From assembly GCA_903845065.1 (NCBI GenBank), contig CAIMWH010000218.1, positions 1 through 34,049 of the forward strand: a DNA stretch of 34,049 nucleotides, in the 5' to 3' direction. Shown piece by piece: positions 1 to 8,190 of the stretch; the first letter of the stretch is position 1, and each line of letters begins with the position of its first letter. A program made the position numbers and the translations under genes. This DNA is from an uncultured Rhodospirillales bacterium. Lineage in GTDB: Bacteria; Pseudomonadota; Alphaproteobacteria; Acetobacterales; Acetobacteraceae. The notes under the pieces are model-generated. The model worked only from the letters and a program-made list of their open reading frames with translations. It was not told the DNA's origin and did not search any database.

Positions 1-1
1 C

Positions 2-684
2 GCCGCGGCCGGATGCCGGATCGCGCTCAACGGTTTTGGCGTGGCCGCTGAAATTGAAACGCTCAAGGCGAAACTCCAATCGACTTATGGCGTCGAGGTA
101 ATCCATCACGGCGCGAACCTGACGGTTCCTTCGGAAATTACAGACCTCGTGACGTCGGCCACGGAACGGCTCGGCGCCATCGACATCCTGGTCAACAACG
201 CCGGCATCCAGCGCCGCGCTCCGTTGGAGGAGTTCGCCACCGAGACCTGGCACGAACTCATGCACACCAATCTCGACAGCGTGTTCTACGTCGGCCAGGC
301 CGTGGCGCGCGGCATGATCGCCCGCAAGCAGGGCAAGATCATCAACGTCTGCTCGGTGCAGAGCGAACTCGGCCGCCCCTCCATCGCCCCCTACGCGGCC
401 AGCAAGGGCGCGGTAAAAATGCTCACAAAGGGCATGTGCGCCGACTGGGCGAAGCACGGCCTGCAAATCAACGGCCTCGCCCGGGCTACTTCGCCACGGA
501 ACTCACCCAGGCCCTCGTCGACAACCCCGAGTTCACCGACTGGCTGTGCAAGCGCACCCCGGCCGGCCGCTGGGGCCACGTCGACGAACTCGCTGGCGCC
601 GTCATCTTCCTCGCCGCCCCGGCCTCCAATTTCGTCAACGGCCAGATACTCTACGTCGACGGCGGCATGACCAGCGTGGTCTGA
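2..684 (+). pseudogene. SDR-family dehydrogenase (3-hydroxybutyrate / gluconate 5-dehydrogenase-like), 5' end outside window, frameshifted
   Basis: This is a short-chain dehydrogenase/reductase, an NAD(P)-dependent oxidoreductase with a Rossmann fold. The reading frame is already open at base 2, so the glycine-rich cofactor motif lies off the left edge. Visible motifs are NNAG (in VNNAGIQRR), a catalytic-type serine in NVCSVQS, the YAASK active site (Tyr-x3-Lys), and the C-terminal signature VNGQILYVDGG. After INGLA (codon ending at 481) the frame reads into nonsense. Moving back one base restores PGYFATELTQALV and the rest to the TGA at 684, so one C is missing from the short C run at 480-482. 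About 227 residues are visible, against roughly 250-255 for the family. The break may be a real pseudogene or a sequencing error. The stop lies one base from the stop of the convergent FAD oxidoreductase. The family is certain. The substrate is not: the N-terminal part recalls 3-hydroxybutyrate dehydrogenases and the C-terminal part gluconate 5-dehydrogenases. Confidence 0.8.
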
Positions 685-685
685 C

Positions 686-1978
686 CTACGCCTCCAGCCC
701 TGCCTTGCGGCGCTGCACCGCCGAGACAACCTTGAATCCGATCGAGCGGAACGGTTCCGGCGCCACCCAGTTGGCGCTGCCGTAGGCCGCCCGCACCTCG
801 TCCGCGCTGTCTTGCCCGGCGATCAGGTCGGCCAGGCGCTTGCCGAGCACGGTTCCCTTCACGATGCCGGCGCCGTTGCAGCCGGCTGACGTATAGAGCC
901 CGTCGTCGATCGGCCCCCAGAACGGCGCGCCGTTCATGGTCAGCGCCGTCGTGCCGCCCCAGATGAACTCCAGCCCGACATGGGCCAACGCCGGATAGCG
1001 GCGGCGGAAGCAGCCGAGCAGGGCGCTGCGCACCTGGTCGGGCGGAATGCCCTTCTCGTATGCGTAGAGCGAGCGAACCATGAGGCGGTCGGCACCAACC
1101 CGGCGGACGGTGGTGCCCAGGCGGTGCGCCGGCAGCAGGCCCCAGTTCGGCATGGCGCCGAGATGCGCCGCGTCATCGGGAGACATCGCCTCCGTGATGG
1201 CGGCGTAGGTGTAGATGGTGACCAGGCGGTCCCGCAGGTAGCCGAAATGCTTCACCGCGGCGTTGGTGGCCATCACCACGCAGTCCGCCCTGATGCGGGC
1301 ATCGGGCGTGCGCAGGCACCATTTGCCCTCCTTGCGCAGGCTCTGCACCGGGGAGTTCTCGTGCAGGCGGACATTGGAAGGCAGCGCGTCGGCGAGGCCC
1401 TGGATGAGGGCGGCGGGTTGCAGCAGGTAGCCTTCCTCGGTGTAGAGGCCGCATCTGTAGTAGCGGCTGCCCATCCGCTGCTCCATCGCGGCGGTGTCGA
1501 GAAATTCGTGCGGCACGCCGAGTTCCGCTGCCCCCGCGCGCAGTCCCTCCACCACCGCGGCGCCGGCCTCGGAGGCGGCGCCTTTGATGCGGCCGGTGCG
1601 TTGCAGGTCGCAGTCGATCCCGTGTCGCGCCGTCAGGGCGAGCAGCCAGTCGAAGCCCTCCTCGCCGAAGCGGTTGAGTGCCGCGGCGTGTTGCAGGTCG
1701 GCCGCCGAGGTGCTGGCGGGGATATCGCGCGGGCTCACGAAACCGGAGTTGCGGGCGGCGGAGCCCTCGCCGGCGGTGGTGGCTTCGAGCACGATGATCT
1801 CGGCGGAGGGATCGAGTTCCGCGAGGCGCCGGGCGGCGGCGACCCCGGTATAGCCGGCGCCGACGACCGCGTATTTCGCCGTGATCTCGCCGGTGGCGGG
1901 CGGCTTCGGCGTGCGCGGCGGCAGCAGCGCGGTCCATCCGCACTGGTCCGGATAGTCGGGGAAGGGGCTGCTGCTCAT
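686..1978 (-). CDS. FAD-dependent oxidoreductase, DAO family
   Basis: This 430-residue FAD oxidoreductase belongs to the D-amino-acid-oxidase (DAO) superfamily. Members oxidise C-N bonds of amino acids and amines, for example gamma-glutamylputrescine oxidase. The dinucleotide motif VVGAGYTG is at about residues 38-45, after a short N-terminal arm containing CGWTALLPPR, which is typical of the PuuB-like branch. ARNSGFV follows at the flavin site. The C-terminal FAD-binding stretch includes TSAGCNGAGIVKG and the preceding GAPFWGPIDDGLY. No signal peptide is visible, so it should be cytosolic. I chose the ATG at 1978 because the longer open frame runs into the amidase gene and carries no family-like residues. 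It is the last gene of the nine-gene minus-strand set and follows the amidase by 37 bases. Amine or amino-acid oxidation is a family-level inference; the substrate is unknown. Confidence 0.88.
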   Translation of the reverse strand: MSSSPFPDYPDQCGWTALLPPRTPKPPATGEITAKYAVVGAGYTGVAAARRLAELDPSAEIIVLEATTAGEGSAARNSGFVSPRDIPASTSAADLQHAAALNRFGEEGFDWLLALTARHGIDCDLQRTGRIKGAASEAGAAVVEGLRAGAAELGVPHEFLDTAAMEQRMGSRYYRCGLYTEEGYLLQPAALIQGLADALPSNVRLHENSPVQSLRKEGKWCLRTPDARIRADCVVMATNAAVKHFGYLRDRLVTIYTYAAITEAMSPDDAAHLGAMPNWGLLPAHRLGTTVRRVGADRLMVRSLYAYEKGIPPDQVRSALLGCFRRRYPALAHVGLEFIWGGTTALTMNGAPFWGPIDDGLYTSAGCNGAGIVKGTVLGKRLADLIAGQDSADEVRAAYGSANWVAPEPFRSIGFKVVSAVQRRKAGLEA

Positions 1979-2015
1979 GCTGGGCTCGCTGGATGTGGTG
2001 TGCCGGGGATGCCCA

Positions 2016-3491
2016 TCACCCGTGGGTGACGTGCACTCCGGGCCGGCGGCCGCCGTTCCATTTGCCACCGATCGCCCGTTCGACCTGGGCTGCGAGTTGC
2101 AGCAGCAGCCCGTCATTGGCCTGGCGGGCCTGCGCCTGGATGCCGAGCGGCAGGCCGTTTTCGTGCGCCGCGAGCGGCAGGGAAATGCCCGGAATGCCAC
2201 ACAGGTTGGCGAGCGGCGTATAGGCGAAGTTCTCCCAGAGGTTGCCGAACCAATCGAGCACCGAGGGGTTGTCGGACGTAGTGAGATATTCGGTGGTGCC
2301 GAGCTTCGGGGTGGGCTTGGCGGTAATCGGGGTCAGGATGATGTCCCAGTCCTCGAAGAAGGCGCCGAAGCCGCGCGAGGTGGTATTGAACACCGCCTGC
2401 ATGCGCGCCCGGTCCGAGTAGGTGGTGTGCAGGCCGGCTTCCCAGATCTTGATGTTGATGGGCTCCACCAGATTGGCCGGCGGGCGCTCAAGGCCAAGCT
2501 GGATCAGCAGGTTGGCGATGGTTTGGGCGAAATTGCTGATATAGCAGGTGGTCTGGGCGGCGAAGGCGGCGCGGAAATCGATGGCGGGCAGCGCCCATTC
2601 GACGTGATGGCCGAGGCCCTCGAGCAGGCGGCCGACGCGTTCGAGTTCGGTGACGAAGTGGGGGATGGCGCGATAGTCGCCCCATTCATGGGAGAGGGCG
2701 ATGCGCAGGCGGCCGGGGTCGCGCTTGATGAGGTCCGAGTAGGGCTCGGCGGGCATCCAGTACGGCATGAATTCGCCGGGCGCGCCGCCGCGGCAACTGT
2801 CGACGAAGGCCGCGGTGTCCCGCACGGTGCGGCTGTGGCAGCCCTGGATGGAGACGAGGCCGGTGAGGTCCGAGGCATAGGGGGCGATGGAGAACACCCC
2901 GCGCGACACCTTCAGCCCGATATTGCCGTTCACCCCGGCGGGGATGCGGATGGAGCCGCCGCCGTCGGTGGCGTGGGAAACCGGCAGGGCGCCGGTGGCG
3001 ACGGTGGCGGCGGTGCCGGCCGAGGAGCCGTTGGTGGTGTAGGCGAGATCCCACGGGTTGCGGGTGACATAGACGGCGGGGTTTTCGGCCGAGCTGCACA
3101 CGCCGAATTCCGGGGTGGTGGAGCGGCCGACGATGTTCAAGCCGGCCTGGCGGATGCGGCCGGCGAGGTGGCTGTCGGCGGTGGCGCGATTGCCGCGCAT
3201 CAGCAGCGAGCCCATTTCCTGCAGGCGGCCCTTCAGGGTGGGGCCGATGTCCTTCATCAGATAGGGCACCCCGGCGAAGGTGCCGGCAGGGTTCATGCCG
3301 TCCTTCAGCGGATCGGCCACCACGTCCTCGAACACCTCGACCACGGCGTTCACGGCGGGGTTGACCTTGGCGATGCCGGCTGCGGCCTGGGCCGCGAGTT
3401 CGGCGGGCGTCACGTCGCCGTTGCGCACCCGGCCGGCCAGCGCCACGGCGTCATGCGTGGCCCACTCGTCCCAGCTCATCACCAAGTTCAT
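2016..3491 (-). CDS. Amidase, amidase-signature (AS) family
   Basis: This 491-residue amidase-signature hydrolase cleaves carboxylic amides to acid and ammonia or amine. The Ser-cisSer-Lys triad is visible: Lys80 in YLMKDIG, cis-Ser156 in TTNGSSAGTAA and nucleophile Ser180 in TDGGGSIRIPA. The 24-residue spacing between the two serines matches the family. The signature is slightly atypical, with NGSSAG and DGGGS where GGSSGG and DTGGS are usual. Length and the C-terminal LCGIPGISLPL...GLPLGIQ block fit a full-length member. There is no signal peptide. It lies 31 bases downstream of the 452-residue unknown gene and 37 bases upstream of the DAO oxidoreductase, so all three are probably cotranscribed. 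A role in releasing an amine or acid for the neighbouring oxidoreductases is inference. Confidence 0.93.
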   Translation of the reverse strand: MNLVMSWDEWATHDAVALAGRVRNGDVTPAELAAQAAAGIAKVNPAVNAVVEVFEDVVADPLKDGMNPAGTFAGVPYLMKDIGPTLKGRLQEMGSLLMRGNRATADSHLAGRIRQAGLNIVGRSTTPEFGVCSSAENPAVYVTRNPWDLAYTTNGSSAGTAATVATGALPVSHATDGGGSIRIPAGVNGNIGLKVSRGVFSIAPYASDLTGLVSIQGCHSRTVRDTAAFVDSCRGGAPGEFMPYWMPAEPYSDLIKRDPGRLRIALSHEWGDYRAIPHFVTELERVGRLLEGLGHHVEWALPAIDFRAAFAAQTTCYISNFAQTIANLLIQLGLERPPANLVEPINIKIWEAGLHTTYSDRARMQAVFNTTSRGFGAFFEDWDIILTPITAKPTPKLGTTEYLTTSDNPSVLDWFGNLWENFAYTPLANLCGIPGISLPLAAHENGLPLGIQAQARQANDGLLLQLAAQVERAIGGKWNGGRRPGVHVTHG

Positions 3492-3522
3492 GTCGCGTCG
3501 TCCGTTTCTGTCTGTGTCCAGC

Positions 3523-4881
3523 CTACCGCCCGGGCGCGTCCTTGACCACGCGGACCAGGGTGGCGATCAGCTGCAATGTCTCTTCCGGGCTCCCCGCCAT
3601 GCGGTCCGGCGTGAGGGTCAGGCTGTCCATGAAGCGGCCGGCCTCGGTGTAGAGGGTGAGTTCCAGCCGATCCCCGGTGATTTCCGCCTGGCCCACGATG
3701 TCATCGGTGCCGGCCTCGCGGCGCACCATGGCGACGAAGGCGCGGATTTCATCGATGGCGTTGGATTGCTCGGCGGCTTCATCGAGGAAGTCGGCGATTT
3801 CTGCGTCCACGTCGGTGGGCGGCACCAGCGAGAGGGGCACACAGCCGTCATGGGTGTCGAACATCGCACCGCGCCAGGCATCGAGCAGCGCGGCGCGGCG
3901 GGCTTCCTCCGGGGTTTCCGGGGCGTCCTCGTCCGGCACCTCGGGCAGGCCGTCGGCGGCGATCTGGTCCCACACCGGGATGTCCCAGTCGAGTTGCAGG
4001 CCGATCAGCAGGCCGAAGCCGTTGCGGGCGAGATCGTCGGTGTCACCGGGCGGCAGGTCGCGCGGTTCGATGCCGGCCACCAGATCAAGCAGCACGCGGC
4101 GGAGGCTGCTGGGCGAGAGTTCGGCCAGCGCCTCAGGGCTGCGCCAGCCCGGCAGGAAGCGGATTTCCATACTCTCTTCGAGGAAGCCTGAGGTGACGAA
4201 GCTGTCGCCGATGGTGGCGGCGTCTGGCGGGTCACCCGAGGGTAGGGCCACGGGGAGGGTGACGATTTCGGCCCAGCCGGCGGGGCCGAACCTGCCGCCT
4301 GCGGCGGCGGCGCGGAGTTCGGCTTCCAGTTCGGCGCCGGCCTCCTCACCGTGCTGGTCGGACATTTTGCGCACGGCGAGGTTGAGCATGTCATCGCGGC
4401 CGGCACCGATGAGCCCTTGGGCGAGGGCCTCGAACGCGGTGCCGTCCTCGGCATCGAACGCCGCAATCAGGCGATTGGCCATGGGGCCGGGGATGACGGG
4501 GTATTTCACCGGCGGTGGGGCGGCCGGAACGGGGAGGCCGAGGAGCCGCAGGGCCGGGGCACCGCGCAGGAGCTTGCCGCGATCGATCCAGCGGCGGCGG
4601 TTGAAGGGCGTGTCCTCCCGCCCGTCCATCCAGCGGCGGAACACGGCGCGGTCGGCGCGCTGGACGAAGATTTCCACGCTCCGCTTGGCCATTGCCGTCG
4701 CGACCGCCTTGTTCACCGCGGTGACGGTGTCCAGATCAGCTTCGCCCGGCCGCAGCGTGTCCAGGGTGTCGCTGTCGGCGTAGTGGGTGAGGAGGATAGA
4801 GGCGAGGTCGGGGGCGATGAACCGCGCCAGTGCCGTGGCCTCGTCGACGGGGCTTTTCGGAAGATCGGTGCGTTTCGGCAT
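3523..4881 (-). CDS. Hypothetical protein, 452 aa
   Basis: I do not recognise a family. The start ATG at 4881 has an AGGA ribosome-binding site six to seven bases upstream; a longer in-frame extension is proline/arginine-rich and looks non-coding. The protein is acidic and soluble-looking, with no signal peptide or membrane segment. It begins MPKRTDLPKSP and contains an alanine/glutamate-rich helical stretch around residues 165-205, a predicted linker rich in Glu/Asp/Pro near residues 320-335 (PEVPDEDAPETPEEARR), and a C-terminal region with alternating strands (AEITGDRLELTLYTEAGRF). There are no obvious catalytic or metal-binding motifs. It lies between the phosphatase-like gene and the amidase, all on the minus strand. 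A regulatory, assembly or immunity-type role cannot be told apart from the sequence. Confidence 0.8.
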   Translation of the reverse strand: MPKRTDLPKSPVDEATALARFIAPDLASILLTHYADSDTLDTLRPGEADLDTVTAVNKAVATAMAKRSVEIFVQRADRAVFRRWMDGREDTPFNRRRWIDRGKLLRGAPALRLLGLPVPAAPPPVKYPVIPGPMANRLIAAFDAEDGTAFEALAQGLIGAGRDDMLNLAVRKMSDQHGEEAGAELEAELRAAAAGGRFGPAGWAEIVTLPVALPSGDPPDAATIGDSFVTSGFLEESMEIRFLPGWRSPEALAELSPSSLRRVLLDLVAGIEPRDLPPGDTDDLARNGFGLLIGLQLDWDIPVWDQIAADGLPEVPDEDAPETPEEARRAALLDAWRGAMFDTHDGCVPLSLVPPTDVDAEIADFLDEAAEQSNAIDEIRAFVAMVRREAGTDDIVGQAEITGDRLELTLYTEAGRFMDSLTLTPDRMAGSPEETLQLIATLVRVVKDAPGR

Positions 4882-4970
4882 GATGGCGTCCTGTGATCCG
4901 CGCCGGTTATGCGGCGGCGGAGGGCGGGACTCAACGGCTTTGGCGGGGGCGCAGTGATGCGACGGCGGAG

Positions 4971-5405
4971 CTAGCCCTCGATGAAGGCCGCCCATATCGG
5001 GTCCGGCTGCCAGATCCGGTCGAGATCGGCGCGCGCGGCCTGGGCGTCCATGCCCATCACGTCCCGCCGATAGCGGTAGAAGAAGGCCGAGACCCGGTAG
5101 TTGGCGATGCAGTGGACGTGGACGGGTTCTTCCCGCGCTGCCTCCATGGCGGCGCAGAAGGCTGCGAAATCGGCGGCGGTGGGGTTCTTGAAGTCCACCG
5201 GGATGTGCACGTAGCGCATGCCGAGCGCCGCGACGCTGGTGGCTTCGTCGGGAAGCGCCTTCTCGTGGGTGTGCAGACCGAGGTTGATGACGCAGGACAC
5301 GCCGAGGCCGGCGATCGCCATCAACTGCGACTCGCTCGGCTGGCCGGACGTGGTGATCCGGTCATCGAGGCGGTGCCAGTTATAGATGCTCGCGACGTCT
5401 GCCAT
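4971..5405 (-). CDS. Small protein-tyrosine-phosphatase-like protein (DUF442 / beta-lactamase-hydrolase-like type)
   Basis: This 144-residue cysteine-phosphatase-fold protein has the N-terminal element ITTSGQPSESQL typical of DUF442 and related phosphatases, a central strand GVSCVINL, and a phosphate-loop-like motif VHCIANYRVSAF with Cys99 and Arg104. Cys and Arg are separated by four residues, not the five of classical HCx5R phosphatases; DUF442-type proteins also have a CxxxxR loop. It may dephosphorylate a protein or small molecule, or be non-catalytic. I chose the ATG at 5405. A TTG at 5444 would add 13 residues, but it nearly abuts the upstream gene. It lies 50 bases after the GMC oxidoreductase gene and 89 before the unknown gene. 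A phosphatase-like gene inside a catabolic operon is unexpected, and its partner is unknown. Confidence 0.8.
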   Translation of the reverse strand: MADVASIYNWHRLDDRITTSGQPSESQLMAIAGLGVSCVINLGLHTHEKALPDEATSVAALGMRYVHIPVDFKNPTAADFAAFCAAMEAAREEPVHVHCIANYRVSAFFYRYRRDVMGMDAQAARADLDRIWQPDPIWAAFIEG

Positions 5406-5455
5406 TGCCGGAACATCAGGCGCCCGCCAGGGGGCAACGGTCAAGCCGGTCTCGC

Positions 5456-7054
5456 TCAGTCGAACAGGGTGGCCAGGCGCTGCTTCATCTGGTCGGCAAT
5501 GTAGAGGGCGAGGGCCTGGATGGTGGAGGTGGGGTTCACGCCGCCGGCGGTGACGAAGATGCTGCCATCCACGATGAAGAGGTTCTTCACGTCATGCGCG
5601 CGGCCCCACTGGTTCACCACCGAGCGCTCCGGGTCGTTGCCCATGCGCGCGGTGCCGAGCAGGTGCCAGCCGCCATAGACGAAGGGGCTGTTGACGCAGA
5701 TGTCGGTGGCGCCGGCGGTGGTGAGGATATCGCGGGCGCGGGCGACGGAATGGTCAAGCATGCGCTGTGAGTTCTCGCTGATGGTGTAGTCGATCTTCGG
5801 CGCCGGAATGCCGTGGCTGTCGGTCAGCGTGGGGTCGAGCGTGACGCGGTTGTGTGCTTCGGGGAGGTCCTCGCAGAGGGCGTTGAGGCCGATGCGGTGG
5901 CCATTGCGCTGGCGGAAGGCGGCGTGGTGGCCGGCGCCCCAGGGCAGCAGGCCCTTGGCCTCCATCTGCACGGCTTCGCTCACCGGCCCGGTGCCGCGGA
6001 TGAACTGCATCATGTAGCCGCGCAGGAAGCCGCGCGCGGGGTCGGTCTCGTAGAATTCCTTGCTCCACAGGCACAGCGGCGGGGCGCGATTGGCGTCCAT
6101 CGGTTCATCGACGTAGCCGTAGACATTGGCGCAGGGGTGGAACATCAGGTTGCGGCCAACCTGGTCGGAGGCATTGGCGAGGCCGTTTGGGAAGCGGCCC
6201 GACGTCGAATTCAGCAGCAGCCTCGGCGTGCCGACGCCGTTGCAGGCCAGCACGACCACCTCGGCGGCCTGGAACTGCTCCACCCCGTCGGCATCGAAAT
6301 ACACCACGCCCGAGGCCATGCCGTGTTCGTTGGTCTCGATCCGGCTGACACGGCAATGGGTGCGCACTTCCACCCCGGCGCGGCGGGCTACCGGCCAGTA
6401 GCTGATATCGGTGCTCGATTTGGCGCCCTGGGCGCAGCCCGACACGCACAGGCCGAGGTTGATGCAGCGGGCGCGGCCCTCGTAGTCCGTCGTGGCGACG
6501 GTGGTGTCGGAGGGCCACCAGTGCCAGCCGAGCTTGTTCATCGCGGTGCCGATGCGGGTGCCGGAGCGGCCGAGCGGCAAGGGCGGCATCGTTGGTGTGG
6601 TGGGGGGCGAGAGGGGATCGCCGACCAGGCCCGAGACGCCCATCATGCGATCGTTTTCGGCGAAGAAGGGGGCCAGGGTGGCGTAGTCGATCGGCCAGTC
6701 ATCGGCCACGCCGTCCAGGCTGCGGACGCGGAAGTCGGACGGTTGCAGGCGGGGGAAATGGGCGGCGTAGAGGATGGTGCTGCCGCCGACGCCGTTGAAG
6801 TTGACCACCTTGATGGGCGAGCCGTCCTCGCTGATCGGGTAGTCCTCCGGGCGGGCGCGGATGTTGGGGCTGGCGGAGAAATCGCCGTGGATGCGGGCCT
6901 CCCAGTCGCGCCCGGTGGTGGGGTATTTGGCGGGATCGGTCCAGCCGCCCTGTTCGAGGCAGACGATGCGCATCTTGGTGTCGGCCAGGCTCCAGGCCAT
7001 CGCCGCGCCGGACGCGCCGGCGCCGACGATCAACACATCCACGGGATCGTTCAT
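5456..7054 (-). CDS. GMC-family FAD-dependent oxidoreductase
   Basis: This 532-residue glucose-methanol-choline oxidoreductase is a cytosolic FAD enzyme that oxidises alcohols, sugars or related substrates. The N-terminal FAD motif is VGAGASGAA (residues 10-18), and GVGGSTILYAAHF is the second flavin-contact block. The C-terminal catalytic pair is present: His in GGWHLLGTARMG and Asn in GGVNPTSTIQAL. Four cysteines in RCINLGLCVSGCAQGAK could be a metal or structural motif; such Cys clusters occur in the bacterial branch related to gluconate-2-dehydrogenase large subunits. There is no Tat signal and no small subunit or cytochrome gene nearby, so the electron acceptor is uncertain. The ATG at 7054 has a GAGGA-like site upstream. 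It follows the ABC binding-protein gene by 74 bases and is presumably in the same transcript. Confidence 0.93.
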   Translation of the reverse strand: MNDPVDVLIVGAGASGAAMAWSLADTKMRIVCLEQGGWTDPAKYPTTGRDWEARIHGDFSASPNIRARPEDYPISEDGSPIKVVNFNGVGGSTILYAAHFPRLQPSDFRVRSLDGVADDWPIDYATLAPFFAENDRMMGVSGLVGDPLSPPTTPTMPPLPLGRSGTRIGTAMNKLGWHWWPSDTTVATTDYEGRARCINLGLCVSGCAQGAKSSTDISYWPVARRAGVEVRTHCRVSRIETNEHGMASGVVYFDADGVEQFQAAEVVVLACNGVGTPRLLLNSTSGRFPNGLANASDQVGRNLMFHPCANVYGYVDEPMDANRAPPLCLWSKEFYETDPARGFLRGYMMQFIRGTGPVSEAVQMEAKGLLPWGAGHHAAFRQRNGHRIGLNALCEDLPEAHNRVTLDPTLTDSHGIPAPKIDYTISENSQRMLDHSVARARDILTTAGATDICVNSPFVYGGWHLLGTARMGNDPERSVVNQWGRAHDVKNLFIVDGSIFVTAGGVNPTSTIQALALYIADQMKQRLATLFD

Positions 7055-7128
7055 GCCGCCGGAGTCCTCATCTGTTGCTGCCCGAGCATGCGGTCAGGCG
7101 GCCGGGCAGACAACAGGGGAGATGCGCG

Positions 7129-8187
7129 CTACGGCTTGAATGCCTTGGCCTCGGCGGTGATGGCGGCGACATCGAGCTTGCCGCAACTGTCGCGGAAGCG
7201 CTGGTCGGAGATCGAGGCCATGTCGGCCCGTTCGGCCACCAGGCCGGCGCCGCGCAGGGTGTCGGCGGTTTGCTGCATGGCTTCGACTGTCTGGTAGCCG
7301 TAGAGGCCGTTGGCGCCCGGTTTGGCCAGGGTGTCGAGCCGGGTCGTCAGGATGGTCACGCCGTCGGCCAGGGCCTGTTCGGGGGCGGTGTTGGACGGGC
7401 GCTGGTCCGGGTAGGCGCGCCAGTGGGTCTGCACGGCGGCCTCGGGGTTGGCGGCGGCGAAGAGGAGAGCGGTGTAGAAGGCCTTGCACAGCCCGGCGGC
7501 CACTTCGGGGTATTTCACCAGGTTGTCGCGGCGGACCAGCAGGCCGCTGCCGCCGACGAGATCGTTGAGGGGCGAGGCGAGTTCGCGCAGTTTTTCGCGC
7601 AGCAGGATGGAGATGATGGCGTCGGGGTTGTCGTAGCCGGAGTAGGCGGCGATGGCGCCCGATTTCAACGCGTTGGCGGCCTGCGCGCCGACGCCGACGG
7701 CGAGGAACTTCACGTCCCGGTCAGGATCGAGCCCGGCCTGCTTCACCAAAGCGCGGCCGAACAGGTAGGCGGCGGCACCGAGGCTCTGGGTGCCGATCAC
7801 CTTGCCCTTGAGTTCGGCCATTGATTTGATCGGCGAGGCCGCCGGCACCACGATGCGGAAGGACTGGCCCTCGCCGTAGCTGAACACCACGAGGTTGGGG
7901 TCTTTCTGGCCCGCGACGATGAGCGAGGCGAGGCCGCCGAAGGCGTAGAAGGCGTTGCCGGAGGCCACGGCCTGGCTGGCGGCAGTGGCGCCGGCGGTGG
8001 GCTGCACCTTCACCGTCACCCCGGCGAATTTCTGCGGCAGGCCGAGCGCCTGTTGCAGCGAGGTATAGGGCGCCGTGGCGACGCTGACGGAGGGGTCGCC
8101 GCTGGCGAAGATCACCTCCTTGAGATCAGCCGCGCCGGCCGGGCGGGCGAGCAGGAGGAGGGCGAGGAGGGCGGGAATGAAACGCAT
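7129..8187 (-). CDS. ABC transporter substrate-binding protein, NitT/TauT/THI5-like
   Basis: This 352-residue periplasmic binding protein has a clear signal peptide, MRFIPALLALLLLARPAGA, with likely cleavage after AGA at residue 19. The mature part has the layout of NMT1/THI5 and SsuA-like binding proteins: a pocket segment GNAFYAFGGLASLIVAG, the family hallmark SMAELKGKVIGTQ, and QAGLDPDRDVKFLAVG. These proteins deliver nitrate, sulfonates, pyrimidine precursors or aromatic compounds to SsuBC-like transporters, and the ligand cannot be read from sequence. The ATG at 8187 has a GAGGT site five bases upstream. It starts three bases after the permease stop, so translation is probably coupled. 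Having the binding protein as the third gene of the ATPase-permease-binding protein set is normal for the family. Confidence 0.92.
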   Translation of the reverse strand: MRFIPALLALLLLARPAGAADLKEVIFASGDPSVSVATAPYTSLQQALGLPQKFAGVTVKVQPTAGATAASQAVASGNAFYAFGGLASLIVAGQKDPNLVVFSYGEGQSFRIVVPAASPIKSMAELKGKVIGTQSLGAAAYLFGRALVKQAGLDPDRDVKFLAVGVGAQAANALKSGAIAAYSGYDNPDAIISILLREKLRELASPLNDLVGGSGLLVRRDNLVKYPEVAAGLCKAFYTALLFAAANPEAAVQTHWRAYPDQRPSNTAPEQALADGVTILTTRLDTLAKPGANGLYGYQTVEAMQQTADTLRGAGLVAERADMASISDQRFRDSCGKLDVAAITAEAKAFKP

Positions 8188-8190
8188 GTT

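Noticed and set aside
1979-2200. N-terminal extension of the DAO oxidoreductase to base 2200
   Set aside because: It would overlap the amidase gene and contains only Arg/Pro-rich residues unlike the family.
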